From: Gigaspora rosea
Lineage: Eukaryota > Glomeromycota > Glomeromycetes > Diversisporales > Gigasporaceae
DNA length: 64,000 bases
Direction of reading: 5' to 3'
Assembly: GCA_003550325.1 (NCBI GenBank)
Contig: QKWP01000510.1
Coordinates: 155,948 to 219,947 of the forward strand
Positions 10,286 through 22,014 of the stretch are shown piece by piece (within the stretch, counting starts at the first letter, position 1; each line of letters begins with the position of its first letter). Under the pieces are notes generated by a model that saw only the letters and a program-made list of their open reading frames with translations, made no database searches and was not told where the DNA came from. The translations under genes and the position numbers were made by a program.

Positions 10286-12428
10286 TAGTAAAAGTCTTTT
10301 TTAAATAAAATATAAATTTTAAATCATACGTATATATATTATATTTGCATCAAATCAATACTTGTTTTGTGAAAAAAAGGCAATTAATTATAAAAGAAAT
10401 ATAATAAACAAGTATAATAAAAATTAATATCTCAAAACAGTATAGCTTTGAATAGAGTTTTAAAATAATTTTAACAAAAAATAAATTTAAATTGTTTAAA
10501 ATTTATTAAAACAGCCTATTTTAATTAATTTTAAAAATTTTAATTAAAAATGTTTAATGTTTATATAATAGAATAATTTTTTAAACAAGTTCATTAGTTG
10601 TTAAATCTAATTATAGTTTAAAAATCTTGAATACTTAAATATTTAATATTAAATATAATTAAAAAAATTTAAATATAGTAATATAATAATATTGTTTCAA
10701 AGCTAATACAATATTTAATATCTTTTAGACTATAGAAAAATACAATCAAATTTATTTGTATTTTTATAGTTTTTTGGTTTAAAATATTTAAAAATAAAAA
10801 AAAGTATTTCTATTTGTACACTAGTATATAAAATACAGATACTGTATATAGTTGAATAAAAGCTATTCTTTCAATTTTGGATCCAAAAATTTGGAAAATA
10901 TTATTATGTTTTAATAATAAAATTGGTTTTAAATTGAAGCTACTTCTTCTTTTTAGTCTAAAAAACTTTGAAAATTTTGGTTAATAATATACAGTATATT
11001 AATATTTCAAATACCAATTATAATTAGTCTTTAAAGCTCTAACAAAAAATATTTTTTGCAAAAATTTTAATATAAACTATAACTTTTTTATTCCAAAGCT
11101 ACCCTTATTCTAATCTTAATTGGAATTAATTGCAAATTAATTAATTAATATTCATATTTTATAAATTAGTATAAATAAATAAAAATTGCTTTTTAACATC
11201 CTTTATACCAACTTTTTTAGCAATACTGATCTATTAAAACTTTATAGTTAGTACACTTGTACTCAACAAAACTTCATCTATTAGCAACTGGAAATCAGAG
11301 TTTTGGTTTAAATATTGAAAGAACTGAAATAGAGTAAAAAAAGAGTTTTTTTGGTTTGGTTTTCTGATAAAAGTCTATGGTACTATTGAAGATATAGTAA
11401 AGCAAAAAACTTAGAAGTTTTTGTTAAAAAATACAAAATACTAGCAAAAGTATACCTATATTTCTCTGTAAAGTATATACTATATTCTACAAGTCTTTTT
11501 AAGTTAATATTGTCTCTTCTAGTCTCTTTAAATTTTTTAAAATTTCAACAAAGTGGGCATTTTAATTTACTTTTTTCCAAAAGATTAGCAGTGTTTCTCT
11601 TTTTTTTGGGGTTTGTATTACTAAAATAGAATTAAGATAGTAACATATTTGGAATCAAAAAAGCAATAGCTAAAAATTTCTAAATAGACATGTATTGTTT
11701 AATTTTTTTAATTTTTTTTTGTTATATTTTTGTTGTTAGTTTAACCCTTCGAAAATTAATTTATTACAATATAAATTATATTATATAGTTAACAGATGCA
11801 TAGCAACCAAAACGGTTTTATTTGGCAGGCGAAAGATTCGAAGGATAGTACTGTTAGTATAAGTTTTTTCTTTGTTTTTTTTTTCATCTGGATATTTTGT
11901 TTTTTGATAATTTTAGTTTTTTTTATTTAGAATATATAGATAAATTTTTTTGGTTTTTTTCCTTATATCTTTATTCTACCTTTTTTCTATTCCTATCTGT
12001 TAATTTAAAATTCTATAGATAAGCAGTTCTAACAATACCTTTTTAGTTGCAAATCTTTGTACTAGGTGCATTTGGTATCAATTTTGATTGTTGAATAATA
12101 TTAGATTTAGTAAATTAGAATTCAAAACTTTTGTAAATATAATAGTTAATTTTAATAAAGTACTAATAAAACAGGACCCTAAAAATATATATAGAAGTTA
12201 TATTGGCTTTAATATAAACTTTTTAAAATTTTTATTCACTTTTTATTAAAGCTAAATAACTATGTTTTAAATATAAGCTTTAATATTTAATTAATTTTAC
12301 CTAATTAACAAATATAATATTATTTTCTTATTTTAAATTATTTTAAAAAAATTTTTTTAAAAAAAACTTTATAAAACTAGGAAATAGATACGATTAATGT
12401 TCAAAACCAAAACAACAATTAATAAATA

Positions 12429-13965
12429 CAAGTTTATTTAGTGTATTAAGTTAGAATTAATTAGTAAAATTTTATGAAATTATAAAAGTTTATAGAATTT
12501 TATTAATAAAATTCTATAGAATCTTATAATTCCCAAATTTTTATTAATTAATTCTAGCTTTATATATTAAATAAACTTGCCCAGCATCTAAAATACATCA
12601 AAACATTAGAATTATTTTACTTAAAATTTAGCAAATAAATGCATAATTTGGACTTTTGATCAAAAAAGTCAAATTTAAGTATTTTTTTTTTAAATTTCAA
12701 GTAAAATAAAAACAACACTACTAATTTAATATATTTTTAGGTTTTAAACAAGTTTACTTGGTGTATAAAGTAAGAATTAATTAATAAAATTTTGTAAATC
12801 ATAAAATTTTATAGTAAAATTCTATAAAATCTTATAATTTGCAATATTTTACTAAATAATTTTAACTTAATGCACTAAGTAAATTTGTTCAAACCAAAAA
12901 TATATTAAAACCAACAGAATTATTTTTATTTTACTTGAAATTTAAAGAAAAGATACATAATTTTGAATTTTTAATAAAAAAAAAAATTAAATTTAAGCAA
13001 CTTTTCTTCAAATTTTAAATAAAATAAAAATAATGCTACCAATTTAATGTATTTTTAGGTTCTGGACAAGTTTACTTAGTGTATAAAGTTAGAATTAATT
13101 AGTAAAATTTTGTAGATCATAAGGAGAGTGCCAAAAATCAGGTGATTTTTTAGAGGGGGAGGGGGTAAAAAAAGTTAAAATTATATATAAGAATTTGACT
13201 ATATATATATTAAGAAAGAGGAAGGGAGTAGACCTCTGATAAAAAATAATCAGGTGATTAATGACACGGCCCTAAGATTTTATAGAATTTTATTAATAAA
13301 ATTCTATAAAATCTTATAATTCACAAATTTTTATTAATTAATTCTAACAAAATGCACTAAGTAAACTTGTTCAAATCTAAAATATATTAAATTGATAATA
13401 TTATTTTTATTTTACTTAAAATTTGGAGAAAATGTACTTAAATTTGACTTTTTTGATCAAAAATCCAAAATTATATATCTATTCTCTAAATTTTAAATAA
13501 ATAAAAATAATTTTATCAAATTAATGTATTTTTAAATGCTAAATAAGTTTACTTAGTATATAAAGTAAGAATTAATTAGTAAAATTTTGTGAATCATAAG
13601 ATTTTATAGAATTTTATTAATAAATTCTATAAAATCTTATTATTTACAAGAATTTACTAAATAAATCAGCTTAATGCACTTTGTAAACTTATTTAGTATC
13701 TAAAAATACATTAAATCAGCAAAATTATTTTTATTTTTGCTTGAAATTTGGAGAAAAGATGCTTAAATTTGCTTTTCTGATCAAAATTCAAATTATGTAT
13801 TTATTCTTTAAATTTAAGTAAAGTAAAAATAATTCTGCCAATTTGATGTATTTCTAAATGCTAAACATGTTTACTTAGTGCACAAAGTTAAAATTAATTA
13901 ATAAAAATTTGTGAATTATAAGATTTTACTAATTAATTCTAGCTTCATGCACTAAGTAAACTTGT
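12429..13965. repeat. Alternating-palindrome satellite, period about 320 bp
   Basis: Five units begin with variants of CAAGTTTACTTAGTGTATAA at 12429, 12749, 13067, 13544 and 13866. Spacing is 320, 318, 477 (324 once a 153-bp insertion is removed) and 322 bp. Each full unit is two imperfect palindromes back to back: one of about 170 bp whose outer arms are AAGTTTACTTAGTG and CACTAAGTAAACTT, and a second of about 150 bp whose arms carry AATTATTTTTATTTTACTT and its complement. The array is therefore a half-unit of about 160 bp repeated head-to-head and tail-to-tail. Unit 3 contains a perfect 44-bp palindrome (13273-13316). No coding sequence is present. Confidence 0.8.
13123..13272. mobile_element. 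Harbinger-like MITE (150 bp) inside satellite unit 3
   Basis: The ends GGAGAGTGCC and (inverted) GGGCCGTGTC are similar, with internal AATCAGGTGATT and AATCACCTGATT blocks. TAA flanks both sides (13120-13122, 13273-13275), the TWA duplication of PIF/Harbinger elements. Neighbouring satellite units give the empty site: without this block, unit 3 has the normal period. Confidence 0.75.
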
Positions 13966-13992
13966 AAAAGACTAAAAAAAATAACTTTAATG

Positions 13993-14275
13993 CATTGTTA
14001 GCAAATATTTTATTAAATAAATTAGATCTTTATTAATAAAACAATTTATTTATCATTATAACTTCTACTTAACTCTAAATTTTTATAAAAATTGAATGGT
14101 TTTTTATTAATTAATTTTTATAAAATATGGTTTTATACCAAAAAAATCTATTATAATACTAGTAAGCTTTTTACAAATAAAATTTAGAGGTAAGTAGAGT
14201 TTATTATGGTAAACAAAATTGTTTTAATAATAAAATTGATTTATTTAATAAAAAAACTACTATTAGCATATTATG
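13993..14275. repeat. Large imperfect inverted repeat (foldback)
   Basis: The left arm (TATTTTATTAAATAAATTAG ... CTACTTAACTCTAAATTT) pairs with the right arm read on the other strand (TTTTTATTAAATAAATCAA ... CTACTTACCTCTAAATTT). Each arm is about 110-130 bp and I estimate 75-80 percent identity by eye. It adjoins the satellite and may be a related foldback element. No target duplication was fixed. Confidence 0.55.
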
Positions 14276-14603
14276 ATTAGGTTTTATTAAAATTTAAAAT
14301 CAAAAATTTTTATTTTTTTGTTATGTTAGCACTTGACATGTTTATTGGCTAATTATATAGTATGGTAGATGTTATTATATGCTATAACAAATTTCTAATA
14401 TCTAGAAATAAAGTAATTTTAGCTATACTTCAAACAATTATAAAATTTTTTTTAAAAAAAAATTTTTTATAAAATTTTTTGCAAAAAAGCTTTTTTTATA
14501 AAATTTATTTTTTATTTTTTTTTTTATTTTGTTATCCAAATTTTAAATATAATATTTATAAAACTTATTAATTTTATCTACTTTAAATAATATAAGGGAA
14601 TTA

Positions 14604-15099
14604 GTAAACAATGCATCATGCACCGTAGTGCACCGGTAGTACAGATAGATATAAATAAATAAACATTACACAAGTGATACAATAATCAAAATAAATATAA
14701 AATGAAATTTTATCAATAGTTATTCTTTTGCTTTTTCATTAGTACATAATAAAAGTGAAGGTTAGAAGCGAAATATTTACAATAACACATAGTAGAGAAT
14801 ACACATCCAAATACCTACTAAGCTACGTGTCGAAGTGTGTCGAAGTGGTGGTAGATAAACAAATAGTATCGTATTGGTTGCTTTAACCCCTAATAGTTTG
14901 TTACACTATTCTTGCGGTTTCAAAGTTATACAACATTGTAAACAAACAAACGAATCGAACGAAGCAAACAACTAGTGAAGCGAGTTAGGCAAACGGACAA
15001 ACAAAACAAGCGAAAAATAAAACAATAATAATAATCGAAATAAGAAAGTGGTCGAGGTTAACGAAACGGTACATTAATTCAAGAACGTGAAGCAAATAA
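14604..15099. other. 5' flank of the MULE, possible left terminus
   Basis: No gene is visible. The start (GTAAACAATGCATCATGCAC) resembles the inverted right end of the element at 18507 (GTAAGCAGTACAC followed by CTGCACTGCAGTGCAC), so it may be a terminus of a larger element holding the MULE. No 8-10 bp target duplication was found to prove this. Confidence 0.3.
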
Positions 15100-18005
15100 A
15101 ATGGGATATGTCAACAAAGCACATAAAGTAAAGAAAACGGGAGAAGCACATGAAATTAGAGAAATAGGAAATATACAAAGCACGTGAATTCAATGAAACA
15201 GACGAAGTAAATAAATCAAATGAACCAGGCGAAGTAAATCAAACAAATGAATTTGGCAAAATAAATGAATCAGGCGAAACAAATAGATTAAGCGAAGATG
15301 TCAACAAAGCACATATAGTAAGAAAAACGGGAAAAGCATATGAAATGAGAGAAATAGAAAATATCAGCAAAGCACGTGAAGTCAATGAAACAGGCGAAGT
15401 AAATAAATCAAATGAATTAGGCGAAGTAAATGAAACAAATGAATTAGGCGAAACAAATGGATCAAGCGACGATAAACCAGGCGAAGTGAATAAAGAAAGC
15501 AATAGTTATTTTAATGAATTATGTCTTAATGGGAAGAATACAGGTACTTTAGGTGTAATTTCAATAAAAGTAGGTGACTCATGCGGAGGAAAAAATATGA
15601 CAGTATGCAGAGTTTAAAGGATTTAATATACGGTTGGGTCGGAGCACTATAGTGGGAACAGAGATGCGAAAGAGGACAATTGAATGTCAGAATTCTGGTC
15701 TGTTTAAAGCAAAAAATCCAGAAAATCCTGGAACTTCTGTTAAACAAGGTTGTCCCTGGCACATTAATTTTTCAAGACCGCTTAAGCAGAATATTGAAAA
15801 TCTCGTTTATATAACAACCTTAGAGGATACACATAACCATGAAATGTCTATTGAAGCATTGCAGTTTGAAAAATTAAAGGCGTTTACAAAGGATATGCGT
15901 GATGATATTGAATTTTATGTAAAAAAATATAGCTTTGATGCGACTACAATTAAACGGATTCTTAGTCAAAAATATCCATTACATCCAATTTATCCTCAAG
16001 ATCTTTATAATGAGATTAAAAAGCACAGACCATCTGCGCAATTAATTGAAGGTGATGCTGCCCGGTTTTATGAGAGCATGTTGGCCAAACAACGTGAGGA
16101 CCCTCGGTGGTTTATAGAAGCAAAATGGAAAACTGAAACATGTACTCTTGTTGGTCTTTTCTGGATAAGCCCAGATCAGATTTTGTTATAGTCTGAATTT
16201 GGAGACTCTATTGGACATGACAATACTGCGGGAACAAACTGATATAACATGCCATTATCTCTCTTTGTTGTACAAGACAATAACATTCAATCTCGAATAG
16301 TAGCACAGGCTTTAATAAGTGACGAGACTAGTGATTTATATAAATGGGTATTACACATGACAAAAAAAGCAACTCAAGGGTGGATATCTAATGTAATAAT
16401 TACTGATGGGGATCCCGCTATGGAGTGTGCAATCGTTATTGAATATCCACAGGCACGCCACGCCACCTTCTCTGTATTTGGCATATAAAAGAGAATCTCA
16501 AAAAGGCACTTTGTGGAAAATTGGGTGATTCATTTTCTGCCTTTTATTCAGCATTTTGGCAATGCCGAAATAGTGATATTCCTAAAATGTTTAATCGTTA
16601 TTGGGAAAAAATTATTATTAATTATCCGGCAGCATCACAATATCTTGAAAACCATTTATATGAAAGACGTAGAGCATGGGCATGTGGGTTTTTGACAACA
16701 CTATTTACACTCGGTATTGAATCAACATCCTTCATAGAAAGTCAGAATGCCTGTATAAAGCGCATTCTTGAGAATAGTAATACTTCCCTTTGTGAACTCG
16801 GTAAGGTTGTTATGAATCAGGTTGAAGAACAAATGAAAAAAAACCATTTTGAAGATTGGAAGCGAAGTATTCCTTTAACAGCAAATACTGTAATAGTTTT
16901 TCCAACAATTGAAGCACTCATTAGACGTTATTTACGGCCAAATGTTATGCAATATTTGATTAATCAAATGAAGGAAAGTATTTATTATACAGCAACTCGT
17001 TCTAGTATTGAAGAGATCAAAAGTATGCCAATAAATGAGCCATTTCAATATGAGGATCTTGAAGATGAATTTGATAGTGTATTTATTTGTGCTCAATTTC
17101 TTTTACAACAGTTAGATGAGATTAATGTCGTGGAGGTTTGGAATATTTCTTGAGTTACAAGTTCTAATATAAATCATGTAGTATTTTGCTTGAAGGATGG
17201 GTTATATTGTTGTACATGTTTACTTTAACAGAAAAAGGAACTTATTTGCCGACACTATTTTCATTTATTAAACATTACACAAACTGCTTGATTTAACATG
17301 CAGCTTATTGCTCCTAGATGGATTTCTAAAGAGTATCGTCAAGAGGTAGCAACTGAACCTGATCATTTTGGGCAACGATTCGTTAATAGTATTACAGAAA
17401 ATAATGAGAATAAAGATAATAAAAGGTTCAACCGGATTCAACCGTTTTATAATACAAGCGAACAAAGTTCTAATGAAAATAAAGGTTTTGTTAAAAAACT
17501 GTTATTCTATGGAAGAGTATGGGGCTTGGCACGTACTGCTACAAAAAAATGTTTGTTGTATCATGATAAAAAATTTGTCAAGATCGTTGAAAACTATTTA
17601 GCAAATATACATGAATGTGAAAACAATCTTATTCGAATAAACAAACAACATGAAACAGCAAATTTAGATAGTTCAGATAAAGAGAACAAGATAACAAATG
17701 TTCGATTTAGAAATCCATGTAAAATTATTACTAAAGGTAGACCTAAATCAGTTCATCATAACAAGTCCGATAAAGAGACAAAAAAAAAAGTGACAGTTGG
17801 TAAACGGAAGCGTGACCAAAATCACTGTAGTTATTGCAAAGAACTGGGTCATAACATTGTCACATGTTCTAAAAAGAATGTAGAGCGAGCAAGCAATGAA
17901 GAGCAAACAAGCGATAAAGAGCGAACAAGGAATGAAGAGCAAACAAGCGATGAAAAGCAAACAAGAGATGAAGAGCAAACAAGTGGTGCTGAGCAAGAGC
18001 AATAA
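15100..18005 (+). pseudogene. FAR1-type MULE transposase, broken
   Basis: The parts appear in family order. A low-complexity acidic N-terminus is followed by a FAR1-like zinc region (RKRTIECQNSG, then LEDTHNHEMS). Next come the MULE catalytic core (VIITDGDPAM; SFIESQNACIK), a SWIM-type zinc finger (CCTC ... ICRHYF at about 17200-17260) and a C-terminal knuckle CSYCKELGHNIVTC (C-x2-C-x4-H-x4-C). MULE transposases cut DNA with a DDE triad. The gene cannot make a full protein. In-frame stops stand at 16189 (TAG), 16240 (TGA), 17151 (TGA), 17226 (TAA) and 17289 (TGA). A 5-bp duplication, CGCCA at 16456-16465, shifts the frame in the CxxH region (ARH/LLCIWH). The N-terminal junction near 15617 is also frameshifted. 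The stops fit TGG, CGA or CAA codons changed by C-to-T on one strand or the other. Short tandem repeats of the QTSDEE type end the protein. Confidence 0.8.
15109..15487 (+). repeat. Tandem duplication (about 191 bp x 2) in the MULE N-terminal region
   Basis: The block starting TCAACAAAGCACATA at about 15109 recurs at 15300. Both copies encode runs of short GEVNKSNE/GEVNETNE-like repeats. The first copy has extra stops, while the second stays open. The repeat evidently grew by unequal slippage of an acidic low-complexity tract. Confidence 0.7.
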
Positions 18006-18380
18006 TATTTGTTCTCATAGTATAGCATATAGATAATGGGTTTATACTTGATAGTGTAGACGTACATATTTTTAAGAGTAAATGTTACGTATTTGATTGA
18101 TATTACTTGTTAAAAAAGATATGTTACTTAATACTGTAATAGCGAATTGTTGTTGTGCATATTATGTACATACAAACCTGTTAAAATAGATTTTTGGGGG
18201 TTGTAATAATAAAGCAGTACGTATATACGTACTTATCGGTATTGGAATTGCTTTTTCATACGTACTGTACATATTAGTATTGGTATTACTTTTTTAATAT
18301 ATACATATGTCATACGACACATGTACGTACAAGAAATTTTGCTAATAAATAAGTTGAAGTTCTATTATTATTTGTAAAGG
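18006..18380. other. 3' flank of the MULE, GTAC-rich
   Basis: No gene is seen. The stretch is rich in GTACGTA and TACGTAC palindromes (18060, 18215-18270, 18320). It has two similar copies of an ATTGGTATTACTTTTT-like segment at about 18240 and 18280. It may belong to the MULE's 3' non-coding end. Confidence 0.4.
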
Positions 18381-18386
18381 ATTTTA

Positions 18387-18507
18387 GTAAGCAGTACACT
18401 CTGCACTATAGATATAGAGTTATAATTAGGGTTAGGGTTAGGATTAGGGTTTAGGGTTAGGGTTAGGGCATAAAAGAGGTGCACTGCAGTGCAGGTGTAC
18501 TGCTTAC
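18387..18507. mobile_element. Small TIR element with a telomeric core (121 bp)
   Basis: The inverted termini GTAAGCAGTACAC are perfect (18387-18399, 18495-18507) and TA flanks both sides. The interior is almost entirely a telomere-like tract (18426-18469). Next to the right terminus lies the perfect palindrome TGCACTGCAGTGCA. It carries no coding sequence. Confidence 0.6.
18426..18469 (+). repeat. Interstitial telomere-like tract, about 7 TTAGGG units
   Basis: Seven near-consecutive TTAGGG units occur, with one GATTAGGG and one TTTAGGG variant. TTAGGG is the common telomere unit of filamentous fungi. Sequence continues on both sides with transposons, so this is not a chromosome end. Confidence 0.9.
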
Positions 18508-18534
18508 TAAAACTCATAATATAAATAATATTAA

Positions 18535-21500
18535 AATGATTTTGTTCCAAAGAGACCTGTGCCAGGTTTTCCGTAAGTTGAAAAGCTACTTCCTTATTAA
18601 TTGTTTTCTTTTTGTAGACTTCTTGGTAAAATTCTTTAATGTAGTTGAGTGTTTGTACCTGGGACGTCCCATTTGTGTTATTAGGATTTTTTACTTTTGA
18701 GCAGCTTGTTGTAGAGTGTTTTTTCTTATAGAGAGCAAAGAAGTATTTTGTTGACTTCTCTCATTCTTCTATCCACTTGGCACTCAACCTGATATGCCAC
18801 TTTTTTGAAAAAGATGCCAGTTCCTCTTGTAGCTTTAAGTTAAGGTCTTCGATAATTAGTTTAAGATCAGTTAAGACAGGGTTTTGGGCTATCTTATTGT
18901 TCAAATTACAAAGTCTGTTATGAAGCCTCTGGATGTTTTTTTCTGGAGGAGAACTGGGTTTATGGGCTCTTACTATAGATTGAATTGAGCATTTGCAGAA
19001 GTCCTAGTTGAAGATGTTTTGGGTCTCTTGAAGTTCTTTTATTATACCAATTTTCAGTTCTGGAATGTCCCAAAATTTTCTATTGAACCTCTATTGAGCT
19101 CTGTTGGTGCGTGACGGCTTGAAGTTAAATTCCGATTCCACTAGTAAGTGGTCAGAATTCCCAAATTTTGTATCAGTATTTCTACAAAGATGACTGTGAC
19201 TTGCTTCTATAAAAATATAATCAAGGCGTGTTGCCATTCTTTGACCATTGTGTGTGGATTGGTAAAATGTGAGAAATAGGCTCTCTTTTGCAAACAGAAC
19301 TGTATCAGTATAATCAACTAAAAGATTTTGTACAAGGTCCCTTGAGCGATCGGGTTGTGCTGGTGCACTGCTTATTCTATCATTTTTTGTGTCCAGATTT
19401 GTGTTTAAATCACCAGCAATGATACAGATTCTTCCCTCTGCTACGGGTGGAGTCCAATTTTCAAAGAAACGAACTCTGTCTTCGCCTCTGGGTGGAGCAT
19501 AGATGTTTGTGATTTGAAATGGTTATTGTTTAATTTCTGCATTGACTGTGATGATGCGGCCATCTTGTGATTCTCTAACTGTAGTAAGCTCAATGTTTCT
19601 TCTACCTGCTAATATTGCAGATTTTGAGGACCAGATTGAGCTGAATCCCCATTGTTGTGCTAAAAAGTTTCTTGTTTTAGTGTCTTTGAGATTGGTTTCT
19701 TGAATTAAAATGATATCGAGCTTATAAGACTTTAAAAGTGTGAGTGTTCTCTGTGCTTTAGGTCTATTGTTTAGACCTTTTATGTTAAGTGTAGCGATTT
19801 TAAACATGAAAGAAGATAAGAGGGTTAGGCTACACTAAGAGGAAGTAGTCTTAGTGTTGGTTCTTTAGCCCCGGTACGCTCCGTGAGATGATCCCGTGGA
19901 CTCTATGCTGTTGATCGAGATGTGTAAAATTCTTTCCTTCTTCTTCTTTTCTTTTTCCATTTTTATTATTTGATTTCTTGTAGGAGACCACTGTAAATGG
20001 TATTTCCTGCAGTGTAGGTTGAGCTTGGTTCTTTTGAATCCATTAGGATTTCCATTTCTGAGGTAGTTAGAGTAGGTTTGTCCGATTCCTCAGCTGCTAC
20101 TTTGATTTCCATTTTTTGTGGTACCAAACCTGTATTGTTTGGTATTGGAACATCAGTTGTCTCTGCTACTTCAGTTTGCACTTCACCCTCTGTATTCGTT
20201 GAGGAGTCTTGAATGTAGGAGTTATTTGGGCTGAAGATAGGGCTTGGAGTGGAAGTTTTATGAGTGTCTGCTCCTCTTTTTTTTTTGGAGTTTGGCTTCT
20301 CTTAGTAAGCATCTTGTTTCTATCGAGGCTTTAAGTTCATTACATTCTTTTTTGATATGGCCCTCTTTTTCGCAGTAATAGCAGACCTTGGGAGCTTCCT
20401 TCCATTCGGTTGTTACTTTATGATCACCTACATGGGTGCATCTTGGGATTCTGGAGTGTAAGTCTGGATGCTCTGTATTTTCAAATGTCACCAACCATTG
20501 ATCTGAACAGATCGTTGTTCCTTCGTATAAGAGGGGCTTTATTGTAGCGATCTGGCCAACATCTTGAAATGCTTCCAGAATGAGTGCTATAGTATTTTCT
20601 AAATCCCAATTGGTGTATTCCTGAGTTTTACTGTGAGAAAAGAACGCTTGAGATTGATAGGAATATAACCAAAGAAAGTTTGCTTAAAGATAGTAATCCT
20701 TTCTGAGGCATAGAACTGTGCCTTTTCTTTGCTTTTGAAAACTAGCTCAAGAGAGACCCTTATTAAGTGAGGCTTGGCTACTAATAAGTTTCCATTGAGT
20801 TTCAGTACAAGTGTTGCAATTATGTCGTTAGTGGATATATTGATTAAGCTCTGTATGTCAATGATCAAAGCATTGTTATTTTTAAAGAGAATTTTGTGTT
20901 TGGGCACTGTATTGGTGAAACTTGCTTTTCCTTCCTTGAGTTTAAGAAAGAAGTCTGTCCATTGTTTTTTTTAACTTCCCTGGCTAAAAGTGCAGATGCA
21001 CTTGTAGATGTTTGGGCTGTACCCAAAGTAATTGGATCAATAATTTTTTTGTCTAGATGATCGTTATCTGCTTGATTCACGTGTTCGTTTTTGTTTATTT
21101 TGTCTGTTTGGTGCACGTGTTTTTCGGCCTGTTTGCTGTTTACCTGGGACACGTGAATTGTTGTGTCAGTCAGGATATCACGTGGTTTGTTTTGATCTTT
21201 GCTCACGGTTCTTGCATCAGCATTTTCGTAGTTTTTTCTTCAGCTTTAAGTTTTTTTCTGTTTGAGCTGCCCAACTTGTAGTAGTATTTTTGTCCTTAAG
21301 TTGTTCTGAAGCCTTTGTATTCGAGAGCTAATAGTTGTTTAGTTCTACATTTACTGAACTTGAGTTTTCTTGTTCTTTTCGTTCTTTACAAAGTGGAAAA
21401 TTTTTTCCTTGTTTTCTTTTTCAACTTTAGTTGAGAGCCTGATTTTTTTGTTTTTTTGTTGCTTACCCATGTCTAGTGCAACAAATTTGCGTTTCCTAGG

Positions 21501-21745
21501 CCAAAGGGCCTTTGTCTTATGAGAGTTTTGAAAGAAAACTATAGGTTTGACTAGAAATTTTGTATTTGTTAATAAAAAAAACTCTTTCCGCTGATCCATA
21601 TTTCCAAAAACGGTAGAAAAGAAAAACCTAGTCAAAAACAAAAAGTTCACTAGATAACGTGTCAAACACAAATAATAAAAAAGAAAGGTCTCTAAAAATA
21701 AGCAGTAGTTTAGTATTAGCACTTAGCACAAAAACTAGTGGATAA
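18535..21745 (-). mobile_element. LINE copy A, L1-like, 3'-truncated and decayed
   Basis: This is a second copy of the family of LINE B, aligned to it almost base for base from 18535 (matching 32753) to about 21570. ORF1 pieces (MGKQQKNKKIRLSTK; knuckle CYYCEKEGHIKKEC) lie at about 20258-21479. The AP-endonuclease start of ORF2 (MFKIATLNIKGLNNRPK) is at 19807 and the RT begins near 18850. It lacks the RT core, the C-terminal zinc region and the 3' tail, so it is missing the 3' part, the opposite of ordinary 5' truncation. Compared with LINE B it has stops at a Gln codon (KQ-stop-PF) and at Trp codons (RAQ-stop-RF, FN-stop-DF). Its 5' leader extends about 170 bp beyond that of B and contains an extra ATG (MDQRKEFFLLTN). 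Confidence 0.85.
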
Positions 21746-22014
21746 GAGGCTAGAAAAAAAAATTTCGTTTTTTAAAAAAAAATTTTTGAAAAATTTTGGG
21801 GAATTGCTTGAGACCCTGTAACGCCGATCTGTTTTGATCAATTATTCTATGCGTCAGCAAACAAACAAATAGTTCAAAACAAGTAAACAAACAAGTCATG
21901 TGGGATTTTAGTCAAATTTTTAGTAAAAACAAATCGATTAATTAGATAAACAATCAACAACAAATAAACAAACACGTAATTGTAGAACAATCTAGGATTA
22001 GAAATATAAGTTCA

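Larger units (their letters stand above)
9603..14600. other. Gene-free, very AT-rich block of 5 kb
   Basis: No exon is visible on either strand; the longest frames are chance products of A/T tracts. Apart from the separately listed TIR element (10088), palindromic satellite (12429) and large inverted repeat (13993), the sequence is homopolymer-like AT DNA with many short inverted repeats of the AATTTTATTAATAAAATT type. It separates the gene-bearing first 9 kb from the transposon-dominated rest. It resembles heterochromatin or degenerate satellite, which is inference from composition alone. Confidence 0.6.

Noticed and set aside
12429..13965. CRISPR-like array
   Set aside because: Units are 320 bp, fully repetitive, without unique spacers, in a eukaryotic context.
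18426..18469. Chromosome end
   Set aside because: The TTAGGG tract is short, lies between TIRs, and is flanked by long transposon sequence on both sides.
14604..18507. One Tc1-like element carrying the MULE
   Set aside because: TA occurs at both ends, but a MULE inside TA-flanked termini would be unprecedented and the match is imperfect. Kept only as a question about MULE termini.
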